Part shown: piece after piece, positions 7,438-13,517 of the stretch | How positions within the stretch are numbered: the first letter of the stretch is position 1 | Layout of the letters: the number at the start of each line of letters is the position of its first letter | Virus record (IMG/VR): IMGVR_UViG_3300048927_000817 | Coordinates: 1 to 39,230 of that record | Reading direction: 5' to 3' (one strand) | Length of the DNA: 39,230 bases | Source: a virus | Made by a program: the position numbers and the translations under genes | Notes under the pieces: model-generated | What the model was told of the DNA's origin: nothing | Seen by the model: the letters and a program-made list of their open reading frames with translations, nothing else | Database searches by the model: none

Positions 7438-7685
7438 TTGCTGCGAGCCTTGGCACGGCGGGCGCGCTTCGGCGCCGGGGCGGGCTGCTCGGTTTCGCGG
7501 AGCGAGTCGAGCGGGACCGTGCGGTTGCCGCTGGCGATCTGGCGGGGAAAGCGGTGCCGCGTCAGCGCGATCAGGACGTTGCCGTCACCATTGTCGCGGA
7601 GGATGCGGACGGGTTCGATGCTCTGGCCATCATCGAGGAAGGCGTGGGAGCCGACCTGCGGGAATTCAGTGGGAACGGAAAGCAT
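7434..7685 (-). CDS. First gene of the left operon, hypothetical
   Basis: An 83-residue protein, MLSVPTEFPQVGSHAFLDDG onward, ending in a very basic tail (KRARRAKARSK). The middle resembles a small beta-barrel (SHAFLDDGQSIEPVRILRD and GNVLIALTRHRFPRQIASG), but I cannot name a family. I chose ATG 7685 because GGAG lies six bases upstream. The frame also opens at TTG 7751, but that TTG is the first part of a good -35 box (TTGACG) of the phage leftward promoter, so translation from there is unlikely. ATG 7697 is another option. It plausibly nicknames the lambda N position, though no antiterminator motif can be claimed. Confidence 0.62.
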   Translation of the reverse strand: MLSVPTEFPQVGSHAFLDDGQSIEPVRILRDNGDGNVLIALTRHRFPRQIASGNRTVPLDSLRETEQPAPAPKRARRAKARSK

Positions 7686-7722
7686 TTCCAACTCCATCAG
7701 GCCGGATGCCTGTTGGAGGTCG

Positions 7723-7751
7723 ATATGCGATAATCGAACTTGCTGCGTCAA
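7723..7751 (-). promoter_or_regulatory. Leftward early promoter (PL-like)
   Basis: On the minus strand, TTGACG (7751-7746) lies 17 bases before GCATAT (7728-7723). Transcription would begin near 7716, about 30 bases before ATG 7685. Operator O1 covers the spacer and the -10 box, and O2 sits just upstream of the -35 box. The -10 is a weak match to TATAAT, but the same GCATAT box appears at the same distance from the operator on the rightward side. Confidence 0.62.
7725..7739 (-). promoter_or_regulatory. Operator O1
   Basis: On the minus strand this reads GTTCGATTATCGCAT, an imperfect dyad. With four further bases (ATCG) it matches the sequence at 8692-8710 at 18 of 19 positions in opposite genomic orientation. 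It overlaps the leftward promoter, as expected of a repressor or Cro binding site. Confidence 0.72.
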
Positions 7752-7760
7752 GGAGAAAAA

Positions 7761-7775
7761 GTGCGAATATCGAAC
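7761..7775 (-). promoter_or_regulatory. Operator O2
   Basis: On the minus strand this reads GTTCGATATTCGCAC. Its centre is 36 bp from that of O1. It lies directly upstream of the leftward -35 box. On the plus strand it contains GAATAT, which could serve as the -10 of a weak rightward promoter toward the small gene at 7869, mirroring how O3 covers the repressor promoter. Confidence 0.7.
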
Positions 7776-7821
7776 CTATCGCCTTACTCGGCTTTCCCTT
7801 GCAAAGTTTGTTCGACTTATG

Positions 7822-7833
7822 TTCTCATGAGAA
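7822..7833. promoter_or_regulatory. Perfect 12-bp palindrome TTCTCATGAGAA
   Basis: A perfect palindrome about 35 bases upstream of the small rightward gene at 7869. A single operator half-site GTTCGA lies just before it at 7810-7815. It could be a site for another regulator, or chance; its sequence differs from the four O sites. Confidence 0.35.
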
Positions 7834-7868
7834 TTCGATTTTAGCAGCGAATCAGAACGGAGGTTGGA

Positions 7869-8054
7869 ATGTTGCTTTACCGCGTCACCGTGTTTGGAAA
7901 GCCTAAGGGACCATGGCGGCGCGTGAGGCAGCAGGCGCAAAATGATGCGCTGCTGCTCGGCCTTGGCCACATTGATGAGTGGGGAAAATTCTTCGTATCA
8001 GTCCCTGGAGAGATTGAGGAACTGCACGAGCGCTTCGTTACCGAGGCCGCCTAG
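7869..8054 (+). CDS. Small immunity-region gene, convergent with repressor
   Basis: A 61-residue protein, MLLYRVTVFGKPKGPWRRVR onward, with an excellent ribosome site (GGAGG seven bases before ATG 7869). It contains a charged middle and an acidic C-terminal half (GEIEELHERFVTEAA). I do not recognise it. Its last 17 bases overlap the 3' end of the repressor gene on the other strand, so its mRNA would be antisense to the repressor transcript's end. It sits between the two operator pairs, where lambda carries rex genes. A role in lysogeny control or superinfection defence is possible but unproven. Confidence 0.66.
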   Translation: MLLYRVTVFGKPKGPWRRVRQQAQNDALLLGLGHIDEWGKFFVSVPGEIEELHERFVTEAA

Positions 8055-8622
8055 GCAAATCGATATCGCGCATGGTGTAGGAGTACACCCTACCCAAGAT
8101 CATTATTGGTTCGGCGCCGAGCAAGATGTCCTGATGGCTATCATCAGTAGACAGCGGCACGAGTCGCGCGGGGTCGGATTGGAATTCCTTGTACGTCGTT
8201 TGGCCGTCTTCGGTTTGAATGACGTACCGCCGCCCCGGCCATAAGGCCTTGTCATCAGGGTCGATTGTGAGCGTGGTTCCGCTGGGAACCACGAGATCCA
8301 TCGAATTCCCCTCAACAGTTAGGGCGTAAGCATTGGGCGGCGTTTCGGGATCGGACACCGCAATACGACGCCCGCCCTGCTGTTCGGCTGCACGAAATTT
8401 GCCCGCCGGAACGGAACCCAAAAGCGGTATGGTCCGAATGCGGCTGCTTAGATCCTCAGGCCGAAGAACATTCTGGATTGCGATCAGCTCTTCTGCGGTC
8501 AGCTTGCGATCGCCACGTAGAGCTTTGCCCAGATAATTCTGGTTCATGCCGATGGCTTCGGCGAGGTCGCGGATCATCATTCCGCGCGCATCTAACTCAG
8601 CTCTGATCTGTTCCGGGCGCAT
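8038..8622 (-). CDS. LexA/CI-type repressor with S24 autocleavage domain
   Basis: A 194-residue repressor. The N-terminal helix-turn-helix is around residues 13-35 (RGMMIRDLAEAIGMNQNYLG). The C-terminal S24 domain has the cleavage site Ala73-Gly74 in GSVPAGKF, catalytic Ser107 in GNSMDLVVPSG and Lys145 in TTYKEF. It would keep the phage silent by binding the O1-O4 operators and would cleave itself during RecA-mediated SOS induction. I chose ATG 8622 because a promoter with TCGAGA (8690-8685) and GATTAT (8667-8662), 17 bp apart, lies just before it, with O3 over the -10. A longer N-terminus from ATG 8673 would start inside this promoter. Confidence 0.9.
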   Translation of the reverse strand: MRPEQIRAELDARGMMIRDLAEAIGMNQNYLGKALRGDRKLTAEELIAIQNVLRPEDLSSRIRTIPLLGSVPAGKFRAAEQQGGRRIAVSDPETPPNAYALTVEGNSMDLVVPSGTTLTIDPDDKALWPGRRYVIQTEDGQTTYKEFQSDPARLVPLSTDDSHQDILLGAEPIMILGRVYSYTMRDIDLPRRPR

Positions 8623-8656
8623 TCGCTCTAACTGAACGGCCTCGCGATTCCCGCAA

Positions 8657-8671
8657 GTTCTATAATCGCAC
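8657..8671 (+). promoter_or_regulatory. Operator O3
   Basis: Reads GTTCTATAATCGCAC, two mismatches from the minus-strand reading of O2. It covers the -10 box of the repressor's own promoter, so it probably mediates autoregulation or Cro repression. Its centre is 35 bp from O4. Confidence 0.68.
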
Positions 8672-8690
8672 ATTCCGGGCTTGATCTCGA
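8662..8690 (-). promoter_or_regulatory. Repressor promoter (PRM-like)
   Basis: On the minus strand TCGAGA (8690-8685) and GATTAT (8667-8662) are separated by 17 bp; each matches four of six consensus bases. Transcription would start near 8655, giving a leader of about 30 bases before ATG 8622. Its -35 overlaps that of the divergent rightward promoter. Confidence 0.5.
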
Positions 8691-8708
8691 TGTTCGAATA
8701 TCGCATAT
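8681..8708 (+). promoter_or_regulatory. Rightward early promoter (PR-like), probably leaderless
   Basis: TTGATC (8681-8686) and GCATAT (8703-8708) with a 16-bp spacer, arranged around O4 exactly as the leftward promoter is around O1. A start site seven bases after the -10 falls on the ATG of the Cro-like gene at 8716, so the mRNA would have no leader. Confidence 0.55.
8692..8706 (+). promoter_or_regulatory. Operator O4
   Basis: Reads GTTCGAATATCGCAT and overlaps the -10 region of the rightward promoter. Together with four further bases it is nearly identical to O1 in the opposite orientation. Confidence 0.72.
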
Positions 8709-8715
8709 CGATCCC

Positions 8716-8994
8716 ATGAGCACCGACGCTAACGCCGTAATCGACCATCTGGGCGGAACTTATGCCGTCGCGAAGATGATCGAGGCGCCCCCCACCACCG
8801 TCCATAGCTGGCGGAAGAACGGTATCCCGCGGTCCCGCATGGCGCACCTGCGCCTTGCGGCTAAGGACGCGGGAATCGATCTTCCTGCTGGATTGGGCGG
8901 GCATCATCATGGATCAAATGATGAAGCTAAGTGCTCTCCGAGGTCCACCAGACAAACCAACGACTTGTCCGGTCAGCAGGAGCAGGCGGCGTGA
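8716..8994 (+). CDS. Cro/YdaS-like helix-turn-helix regulator
   Basis: A 92-residue protein. Residues 7-50 (VIDHLGGTYAVAKMIEAPPT, then a stretch around VHSWRKNGIPRSRMAHL) form a Cro/YdaS-type helix-turn-helix: a GG-x-x-AVA first helix and a TTVHSWRK recognition helix. It faces away from the repressor and is the first gene of the rightward operon, so it most likely plays the Cro role and turns down the repressor promoter. The C-terminal 35 residues are His/Ser/Gln-rich and look disordered. No ribosome site precedes ATG 8716; the predicted promoter suggests a leaderless message. The end overlaps the next gene as GTGA. Confidence 0.82.
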   Translation: MSTDANAVIDHLGGTYAVAKMIEAPPTTVHSWRKNGIPRSRMAHLRLAAKDAGIDLPAGLGGHHHGSNDEAKCSPRSTRQTNDLSGQQEQAA

Positions 8995-9455
8995 ACGGGG
9001 CGCTCGCACGAATCAAGCGGGCGATCCGCAACACGATAGAGGCTTGCGGCGGTGTGGACGGGGCGGGCGCGACCACGGGCCGCCATCGCTCCACGGCAGG
9101 TGACTGGAACAACCTGAACCATTCCGCCTTCCCACCGCTCGATTGCGCCCTGGCGCTGGACGAAGTGGCGATCGCGAAAGGCCAGTCGCCTGAAATTCTG
9201 TCGGCGCTGGCAGCCGAGTTGAAGCACGTTTGCGTGCGTCTGCCGGACAGCGCCATGCAGAGCGGTGACCTGAATGCCGCCCTTATCGATGCCAGCGCCG
9301 AGTTCGGCGACATCGCGGCAGAGATTCGGGAGGCGACGCGCGACCATAAGGTCTGCCGCAGCGATCAGAACAAGATTTCCATTCAGATCGACGAAGCGAT
9401 GGCTGCGCTGGTGCGGCTCCGCTTCGTCGTCAACGTCATCGAAAAGGGGGAGTGA
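8991..9455 (+). CDS. CII-like phage regulatory protein (tentative)
   Basis: A 154-residue protein starting at GTG 8991, which overlaps the Cro stop. The N-terminal part (RAIRNTIEACGGVDGAGATT, then HRSTAGDWNN and FPPLDCALALDEVAIAKG) has the layout of CII-type proteins: a helix ending in GG, a second helix with a turn, an asparagine-rich stretch and a P-L-D helix. The C-terminal 70 residues are helical and could mediate oligomerisation. In related phages CII-like proteins sit right after Cro and activate lysogeny promoters. The similarity is at pattern level only. Confidence 0.6.
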   Translation: MNGALARIKRAIRNTIEACGGVDGAGATTGRHRSTAGDWNNLNHSAFPPLDCALALDEVAIAKGQSPEILSALAAELKHVCVRLPDSAMQSGDLNAALIDASAEFGDIAAEIREATRDHKVCRSDQNKISIQIDEAMAALVRLRFVVNVIEKGE

Positions 9456-9457
9456 CG

Positions 9458-9982
9458 ATGATGCTGGCTATGGAGCGGGAAAGCGTCACCTATCGTATCC
9501 CCGCCCTGACGACGTATGTCGACGTGGACGAGCTGCGCGAGAACTTCGAACGGGCGCAAGCCGGGGACCGCGTGACTTATGCGATTGGGCCGTACCTGAA
9601 GCCCGGCGCCCTGGTCCCGGCGGTGGCTCGCAAGCTTGCAGAGGGTGGTCGCGGCCATCTTTTGCAAGAGCGCGAGGGGCGGGGCTATCGCTATTTCATC
9701 GTCAAGAGCACTGCCCCGCGTCTGCGCGTGGTGGAGGCGCTGAACCCGGCCTCTGCCGAAGCGCGGGTGCTGGCGCTGCTGATCGAAGCAGCGCAGGCCG
9801 GGCGCCGGTGCCCCGGCAATACCGAGATAGCCGACCGGCTTGACCTCGACAGCCGATACCAGGCGCGCGACCGCGTGCAGGCTCTGGTCCGGCTTGGACA
9901 CATCCGCGTCGTCGAACAACTGCGGTTCGGCGGGCGCGTCATCGAAATCGTTGCGAGCGGCCTGCGCACCGCAGGCTGCTGA
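9458..9982 (+). CDS. Winged-helix DNA-binding protein, hypothetical
   Basis: A protein of 174 residues from ATG 9458. The N-terminal half (RIPALTTYVDVDELRENFER and KPGALVPAVARKLAEGGRGH) is unfamiliar. Residues about 95-165 (EARVLALLIEAAQAGRRCPG, NTEIADRLDL, VQALVRLGHIRVVEQ) read as a winged helix with a final beta hairpin. A GGGGGAG ribosome site at 9446-9452 lies five bases before ATG 9458 and eight before ATG 9461. GTG 9452, overlapping the previous stop, is a third possible start but would sit on top of that site. Its place before the DnaA-like gene suggests regulation or replication. Confidence 0.7.
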   Translation: MMLAMERESVTYRIPALTTYVDVDELRENFERAQAGDRVTYAIGPYLKPGALVPAVARKLAEGGRGHLLQEREGRGYRYFIVKSTAPRLRVVEALNPASAEARVLALLIEAAQAGRRCPGNTEIADRLDLDSRYQARDRVQALVRLGHIRVVEQLRFGGRVIEIVASGLRTAGC

Positions 9983-9999
9983 GCAGCAGGAGAACCGAC

Positions 10000-10143
10000 A
10001 TGAAGGATTCGGATATCCGCTTCGGCGGAGCCGCCCTCGCGTTCGCCGCAGGCGTGATGGCGCTCGGCCTGGCCTGCCTGATCGGCGGGATCGGGGCGGT
10101 GGCCTTGGTCGCCTGCCTCGGCGGCAAGTGGGGTGCGCTGTGA
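10000..10143 (+). CDS. Tiny hydrophobic membrane protein
   Basis: A 47-residue protein preceded by AGGAGA seven bases before ATG 10000. After a short charged start (MKDSDIRFGG) the sequence is a run of Ala, Gly, Val, Leu and Cys, long enough for one or two membrane spans, and it ends GGKWGAL. Its stop overlaps the GTG of the DnaA-like gene. Function unknown. Confidence 0.6.
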   Translation: MKDSDIRFGGAALAFAAGVMALGLACLIGGIGAVALVACLGGKWGAL

Positions 10144-10889
10144 GTGCGCTCAACGCCTCCGTCGGGAGGATGGAGTTTTACGGCTCGGCAGGTTTCGAGC
10201 GGGACGCTGATCAGATCAGCCAGCCCGAAAGCTACGCTGCGCGTCTGGTGACTTACATCCGCGATAACTCGACAGTCAGGGCGCGCGTGGCGGATCGCTT
10301 TGGTCGGTCTCGTCTGCCTTCTATCGAGCGGATAGCGGAAATCCGGTCAGAGACGATCGCGCTTAGGGAAGAAATCGCACGGCGATATGACGTTGACGAG
10401 CCTACCGAAGCCGACGAATTCGATTTCTGCCCGACCAGCGAACCCTTTTCTGTCCGGACGGCAGTGCGGCGGCGGCGCGATCAACAGGCGCGCCTTGAGC
10501 AGTTGAGCCGCCTGCACAGGGCTGAGGAAGCACGGGCGCGGCAGATCGTGACGGTCGCCAATCCCCGAACGATGCTGGAGAACGTGATCCGGTTTCGCGG
10601 GATTTCCCGCGCGATCCTTTTGAGCAGAAGCCGCTTTCGAAAAGATGTGCAGAATCGGACCTTGGCCTATGCGTTGATGCGGACCTGCGCCGTGTCTTGG
10701 CCGGTTATCGGCCGGATGATGGGCGGGCGGGATCACACGACAATCATGGATGGTGCGCGTGTTTTCTTTGAGCGCGACCGGCACGATCCAGAGTTGTCCG
10801 CCGCTTGGGAAAAGCTGGCGCCCTGTATCTTTCGTGCGGTGCGGACCTTCGAAGAGCTGCAGGCGATGACGGCGGTGGACCATGGCTAA
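10140..10889 (+). CDS. DnaA domain IV-like replication/DNA-binding protein
   Basis: A 249-residue protein starting at GTG 10140. The C-terminal part contains the DnaA domain IV signature: a helix-turn-helix (SRFRKDVQNRTLAYALMRTC, then VSWPVIGRMMGG) followed by GGRDHTTI at 195-202, the loop that contacts the DnaA box in host DnaA. There is no Walker A motif and no AAA+ domain, so it can bind but not melt DNA like DnaA. The N-terminal 150 residues are helical and unfamiliar. It may recognise the phage origin or redirect host DnaA; the neighbouring primase and helicase support a replication role. ATG 10170 is a less likely start because its purine stretch is too close. Confidence 0.8.
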   Translation: MSALNASVGRMEFYGSAGFERDADQISQPESYAARLVTYIRDNSTVRARVADRFGRSRLPSIERIAEIRSETIALREEIARRYDVDEPTEADEFDFCPTSEPFSVRTAVRRRRDQQARLEQLSRLHRAEEARARQIVTVANPRTMLENVIRFRGISRAILLSRSRFRKDVQNRTLAYALMRTCAVSWPVIGRMMGGRDHTTIMDGARVFFERDRHDPELSAAWEKLAPCIFRAVRTFEELQAMTAVDHG

Positions 10890-11034
10890 GCTCACCCCGC
10901 TGGAACAGTTTGCAGAGCTGCTTTCCGAGGACCTGACCCTGCCCGAGATCTGCACACGGATGAAGATCGGAGCGCATCAAGGCGAAAAGCTACTTACACT
11001 GCTGCGCAAGACGATGGGGTGGCAGGCGCGATGA
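10882..11034 (+). CDS. Small helix-turn-helix-like protein
   Basis: A 50-residue protein, MAKLTPLEQFAELLSEDLTL, continuing PEICTRMKIGAHQGEKLL. The pattern of two helices around a turn (LTLPEICTRMKIGAHQGEKL) suggests a minimal DNA-binding fold. It overlaps the DnaA-like gene by eight bases and the methyltransferase by four (ATGA). Function unknown. Confidence 0.6.
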   Translation: MAKLTPLEQFAELLSEDLTLPEICTRMKIGAHQGEKLLTLLRKTMGWQAR

Positions 11035-11561
11035 TGGACGATCTCCCCTCCGCGCACTTCCAGTGCATCCTTGCCGATCCGCCCTGGGCCTTCCGGACCC
11101 ATTCCGGCAAGAAGTCCACGCCGCACCGCTGCGCCGAGGACCACTACAGCACGATGTCCTTTGAGGAAATGTCGGCGCTGCCGGTCGAGCGCGTGGCCGC
11201 CAAAAACTGCGCCCTGTTTATGTGGGTGATCGGCAGCCACCTGGATGAGGCGATCCGCCTTGCTGGGGCTTGGGGCTTCGAGTTCAAGACCGACGCCTTC
11301 TACTGGATCAAGCAGAAGCTGATCGACTGTGACCAGATCGACTTGTTCACGCGCGGCGCGCCGAAGCGACTGGCCAAGGGTGTGCGGCAGGTGATCGTGG
11401 AGCCGCGCCGTGAGCATTCGCGCAAGCCCGATTGCCAGTACGAGCGCGTCGAAGAACTGGTGGGCGGGCCGTATCTGGAAATGTTCGCCCGCAACACCCG
11501 GCCCGGTTGGACCGCCTGGGGGAACCAGACCGACAAGTTTTCGGAAGGAGCGGCGGCATGA
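11031..11561 (+). CDS. MT-A70-family adenine N6-methyltransferase, internally shortened
   Basis: A 176-residue protein. The catalytic DPPW motif is at residues 17-20 (CILADPPWAF), and the family C-terminus is intact (VRQVIVEPRREHSRKPD, then GPYLEMFARNTRPGWTAWGN). Typical members carry a G-x-GYWTR-x3-E segment between the FYWIK strand and the TRGAPKRL loop. Here FYWIKQKLIDCDQIDLF runs directly into TRGAPKRL, so roughly 25 residues appear to be missing. The enzyme may be inactive, have changed specificity, or represent a compact subfamily. It would methylate N6 of adenine in DNA, probably against restriction. ATG 11031 overlaps the preceding stop. Confidence 0.85.
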   Translation: MMDDLPSAHFQCILADPPWAFRTHSGKKSTPHRCAEDHYSTMSFEEMSALPVERVAAKNCALFMWVIGSHLDEAIRLAGAWGFEFKTDAFYWIKQKLIDCDQIDLFTRGAPKRLAKGVRQVIVEPRREHSRKPDCQYERVEELVGGPYLEMFARNTRPGWTAWGNQTDKFSEGAAA

Positions 11562-12832
11562 CGGGCGTGATCGAGCAGCGCGAACGCACGGCGGCGCGCG
11601 TGGCGGCGGTGAAGGCCGGGGTATCCCTTGCGGCGCTGATCGGCCAGTCCGTGAAGCTGCGCAAGATCGGGCGGGAGTATGTCGGGCTGTGCCCGTTCCA
11701 CAACGAGAAGTCGCCGTCCTTCAGCGTGGTCGAGGACAAGGGCTTCTATCACTGCTTCGGCTGCGGTGCGCATGGCGACGTGATCAGCTTCAAGGTCCAG
11801 CATGATGGGCTGGCATTTCCGGATGCCTTGGCTGCGCTGGAAGCGGACAGCGGATTGGCGGCAGCGTCCGCCATCGTGCAGCTCGAATCGAAGCGGGAGG
11901 TCCAGAAGCCGAGCCGCTATATCGAAAGTCGGGCGGCGGCCGCAGTGGTCTGGCAGGCCGCCGGTCCGGCACGCGGAACGATCGCGGAGAACTGGCTGCG
12001 GGCGCGCGGGATCGACCCCGATGCTTCTGGCGCGCTCGATGTGATCCGCTTCCACCCCCGGTGCCCGGCGGCGCTATGGCGGGAATGGGAGCATCCTGAC
12101 TATGCCCGGCGTAATGCCCCGGCGCTGGTGACACCGTTTCTGCGCGTTGTAGGCGCGCCATCGGAGCGGGCGCTGCGGCTGACCGGCGTGCACCTGACCT
12201 TCCTGTCCGGCGACGGCCGGTCGAAAGCCTATTTCGAGGCCTATAGGGAGCGACGTACCGGCTCCCTGGTCCATCCGCCAACGCGCGTGTTCTGGGGTTC
12301 GGCCAAGGGTGGAGCGGTGCTGATGCCTGCTCGCCCGCTTGAAGGCGGTGCCGATGTGTCCGCGCAGCTCATTGCGCTGCTGGACGATGTGGCGGCCGGT
12401 CCGCTGTTGGTCGCCGAGGGGTTGGAATCGACGTTATCGGCGATGCGGCGGGTTCCGGCGGCGCGCATGGGTTGCGCAACCCTGTCCTTGCTGAACCTTC
12501 AGGGCGGCGCGGCGGGCGTAGGCACGCACAATGCCCTGCCGTTGTGGGACTTGGTGGGCGATCCCGATTCGCCACCGTTCCTCGTCGATGCGCCCGGCGC
12601 GGTGGTGCTAGGCGTGGATGCCGACATGAAGCCGGAGAACCGATGGGTTCAGGAACGGCGCGGGCAGTCGGGCGTGAAGAGGGCGCTGTCCTCGCTGGAG
12701 CGGTCGCAAATCTGCGCCGGGCTGGCCGCCTGGCACTGGCGGCGCGCCGGGGCCGAGCCGGTGACCACCATGCGCCCGCCGATGGGCTGCGATTTCAACG
12801 ATCTGGATCAGGGAGGCCGCCATGCAGGATGA
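11558..12832 (+). CDS. DNA primase, CHC2 zinc finger plus Toprim
   Basis: A 424-residue primase. The CHC2 zinc finger spans about residues 45-71: CPFHNEKSPSFSV followed by FYHCFGCGAHGD (Cys, His, Cys, Cys ligands). A Toprim domain lies in the last third, with GPLLVAEGLEST giving the catalytic Glu and VVLGVDADMKPE the DxD metal site. It would lay RNA primers for phage replication. There is no helicase domain; that function is encoded two genes downstream. AAGGAG precedes ATG 11558, which overlaps the methyltransferase stop. Its end overlaps the GapR-like gene by 11 bases. Confidence 0.9.
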   Translation: MTGVIEQRERTAARVAAVKAGVSLAALIGQSVKLRKIGREYVGLCPFHNEKSPSFSVVEDKGFYHCFGCGAHGDVISFKVQHDGLAFPDALAALEADSGLAAASAIVQLESKREVQKPSRYIESRAAAAVVWQAAGPARGTIAENWLRARGIDPDASGALDVIRFHPRCPAALWREWEHPDYARRNAPALVTPFLRVVGAPSERALRLTGVHLTFLSGDGRSKAYFEAYRERRTGSLVHPPTRVFWGSAKGGAVLMPARPLEGGADVSAQLIALLDDVAAGPLLVAEGLESTLSAMRRVPAARMGCATLSLLNLQGGAAGVGTHNALPLWDLVGDPDSPPFLVDAPGAVVLGVDADMKPENRWVQERRGQSGVKRALSSLERSQICAGLAAWHWRRAGAEPVTTMRPPMGCDFNDLDQGGRHAG

Positions 12833-13517
12833 TCGGCTGCGGCAATATGTAGAGCGTATCGAGCGGCTCTACGAAGAGCGCAAAGGCATCAGCGACGATA
12901 TCGCTGACGTGTTCAACGAGGCAAAGGCGGTTGGTTACGATGCTGCGATCATCCGCAAGGTCATCGCGCGGCGTCGGATGAAGCCGGACGACCGGCGCGA
13001 GAACGACATGATACTGGAGACCTACGAGGCCGCCCTTGACGGCAGCGGTCCGGAAATCGTCCCGACCGACGCCAAGGTGCGTGCCGCCGAGCTGGCGCAC
13101 GAAATGCTGGCCGAGCAGATCGCCGGGCTTGAGGACGAGGCCACGGCGGCGATGCTGGTCGAGCATGTGATGTTCCTGCTCGATCTGCGGGCCGAGATCG
13201 CCGTGCTGCGCGATCAGGAGGCGGCGCGACGGAAGGTCGCGAAGCTGGACGGGTTCCAGGTGGCGCAGCTCGCCATGGTGGTTCGCTGGATCGAGAAGTG
13301 CGCCAAGCACGGCGCCGAGGCCATGCGGGCCGGTGAGGCCACTTATCTGATGTACCGCGGGACGGTCGACGCGCGCGAGGCCGCCAGCGACCCGTCCCTA
13401 TCGATCAACGATGCCACGCTGGCCGCGAAGTTTGCGAAGCCGGCACCAAAAAAGGCGACCGCGCGTGACAAGCGGTTCGCCGAGACGATGGCCTGGGCAG
13501 GAGGGAGCAAGGCGTGA
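12822..13517 (+). CDS. GapR/DUF2312-like DNA-binding protein with C-terminal extension
   Basis: A 231-residue protein. Residues 1-70 match GapR (DUF2312): LRQYVERIERLYEERKGISD, NEAKAVGYDAAIIRKVI and RRRMKPDDRRENDMILETY. GapR of alphaproteobacteria clamps overtwisted DNA ahead of replication forks and is normally about 80-90 residues long. Here about 150 residues follow: a helical region (DAKVRAAELAHEMLAEQIAG onward) and a basic tail (KPAPKKATARDKRF). A strong GGGAGG site precedes ATG 12822. It lies between primase and helicase, so a role in fork progression of phage DNA is likely. Confidence 0.85.
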   Translation: MQDDRLRQYVERIERLYEERKGISDDIADVFNEAKAVGYDAAIIRKVIARRRMKPDDRRENDMILETYEAALDGSGPEIVPTDAKVRAAELAHEMLAEQIAGLEDEATAAMLVEHVMFLLDLRAEIAVLRDQEAARRKVAKLDGFQVAQLAMVVRWIEKCAKHGAEAMRAGEATYLMYRGTVDAREAASDPSLSINDATLAAKFAKPAPKKATARDKRFAETMAWAGGSKA

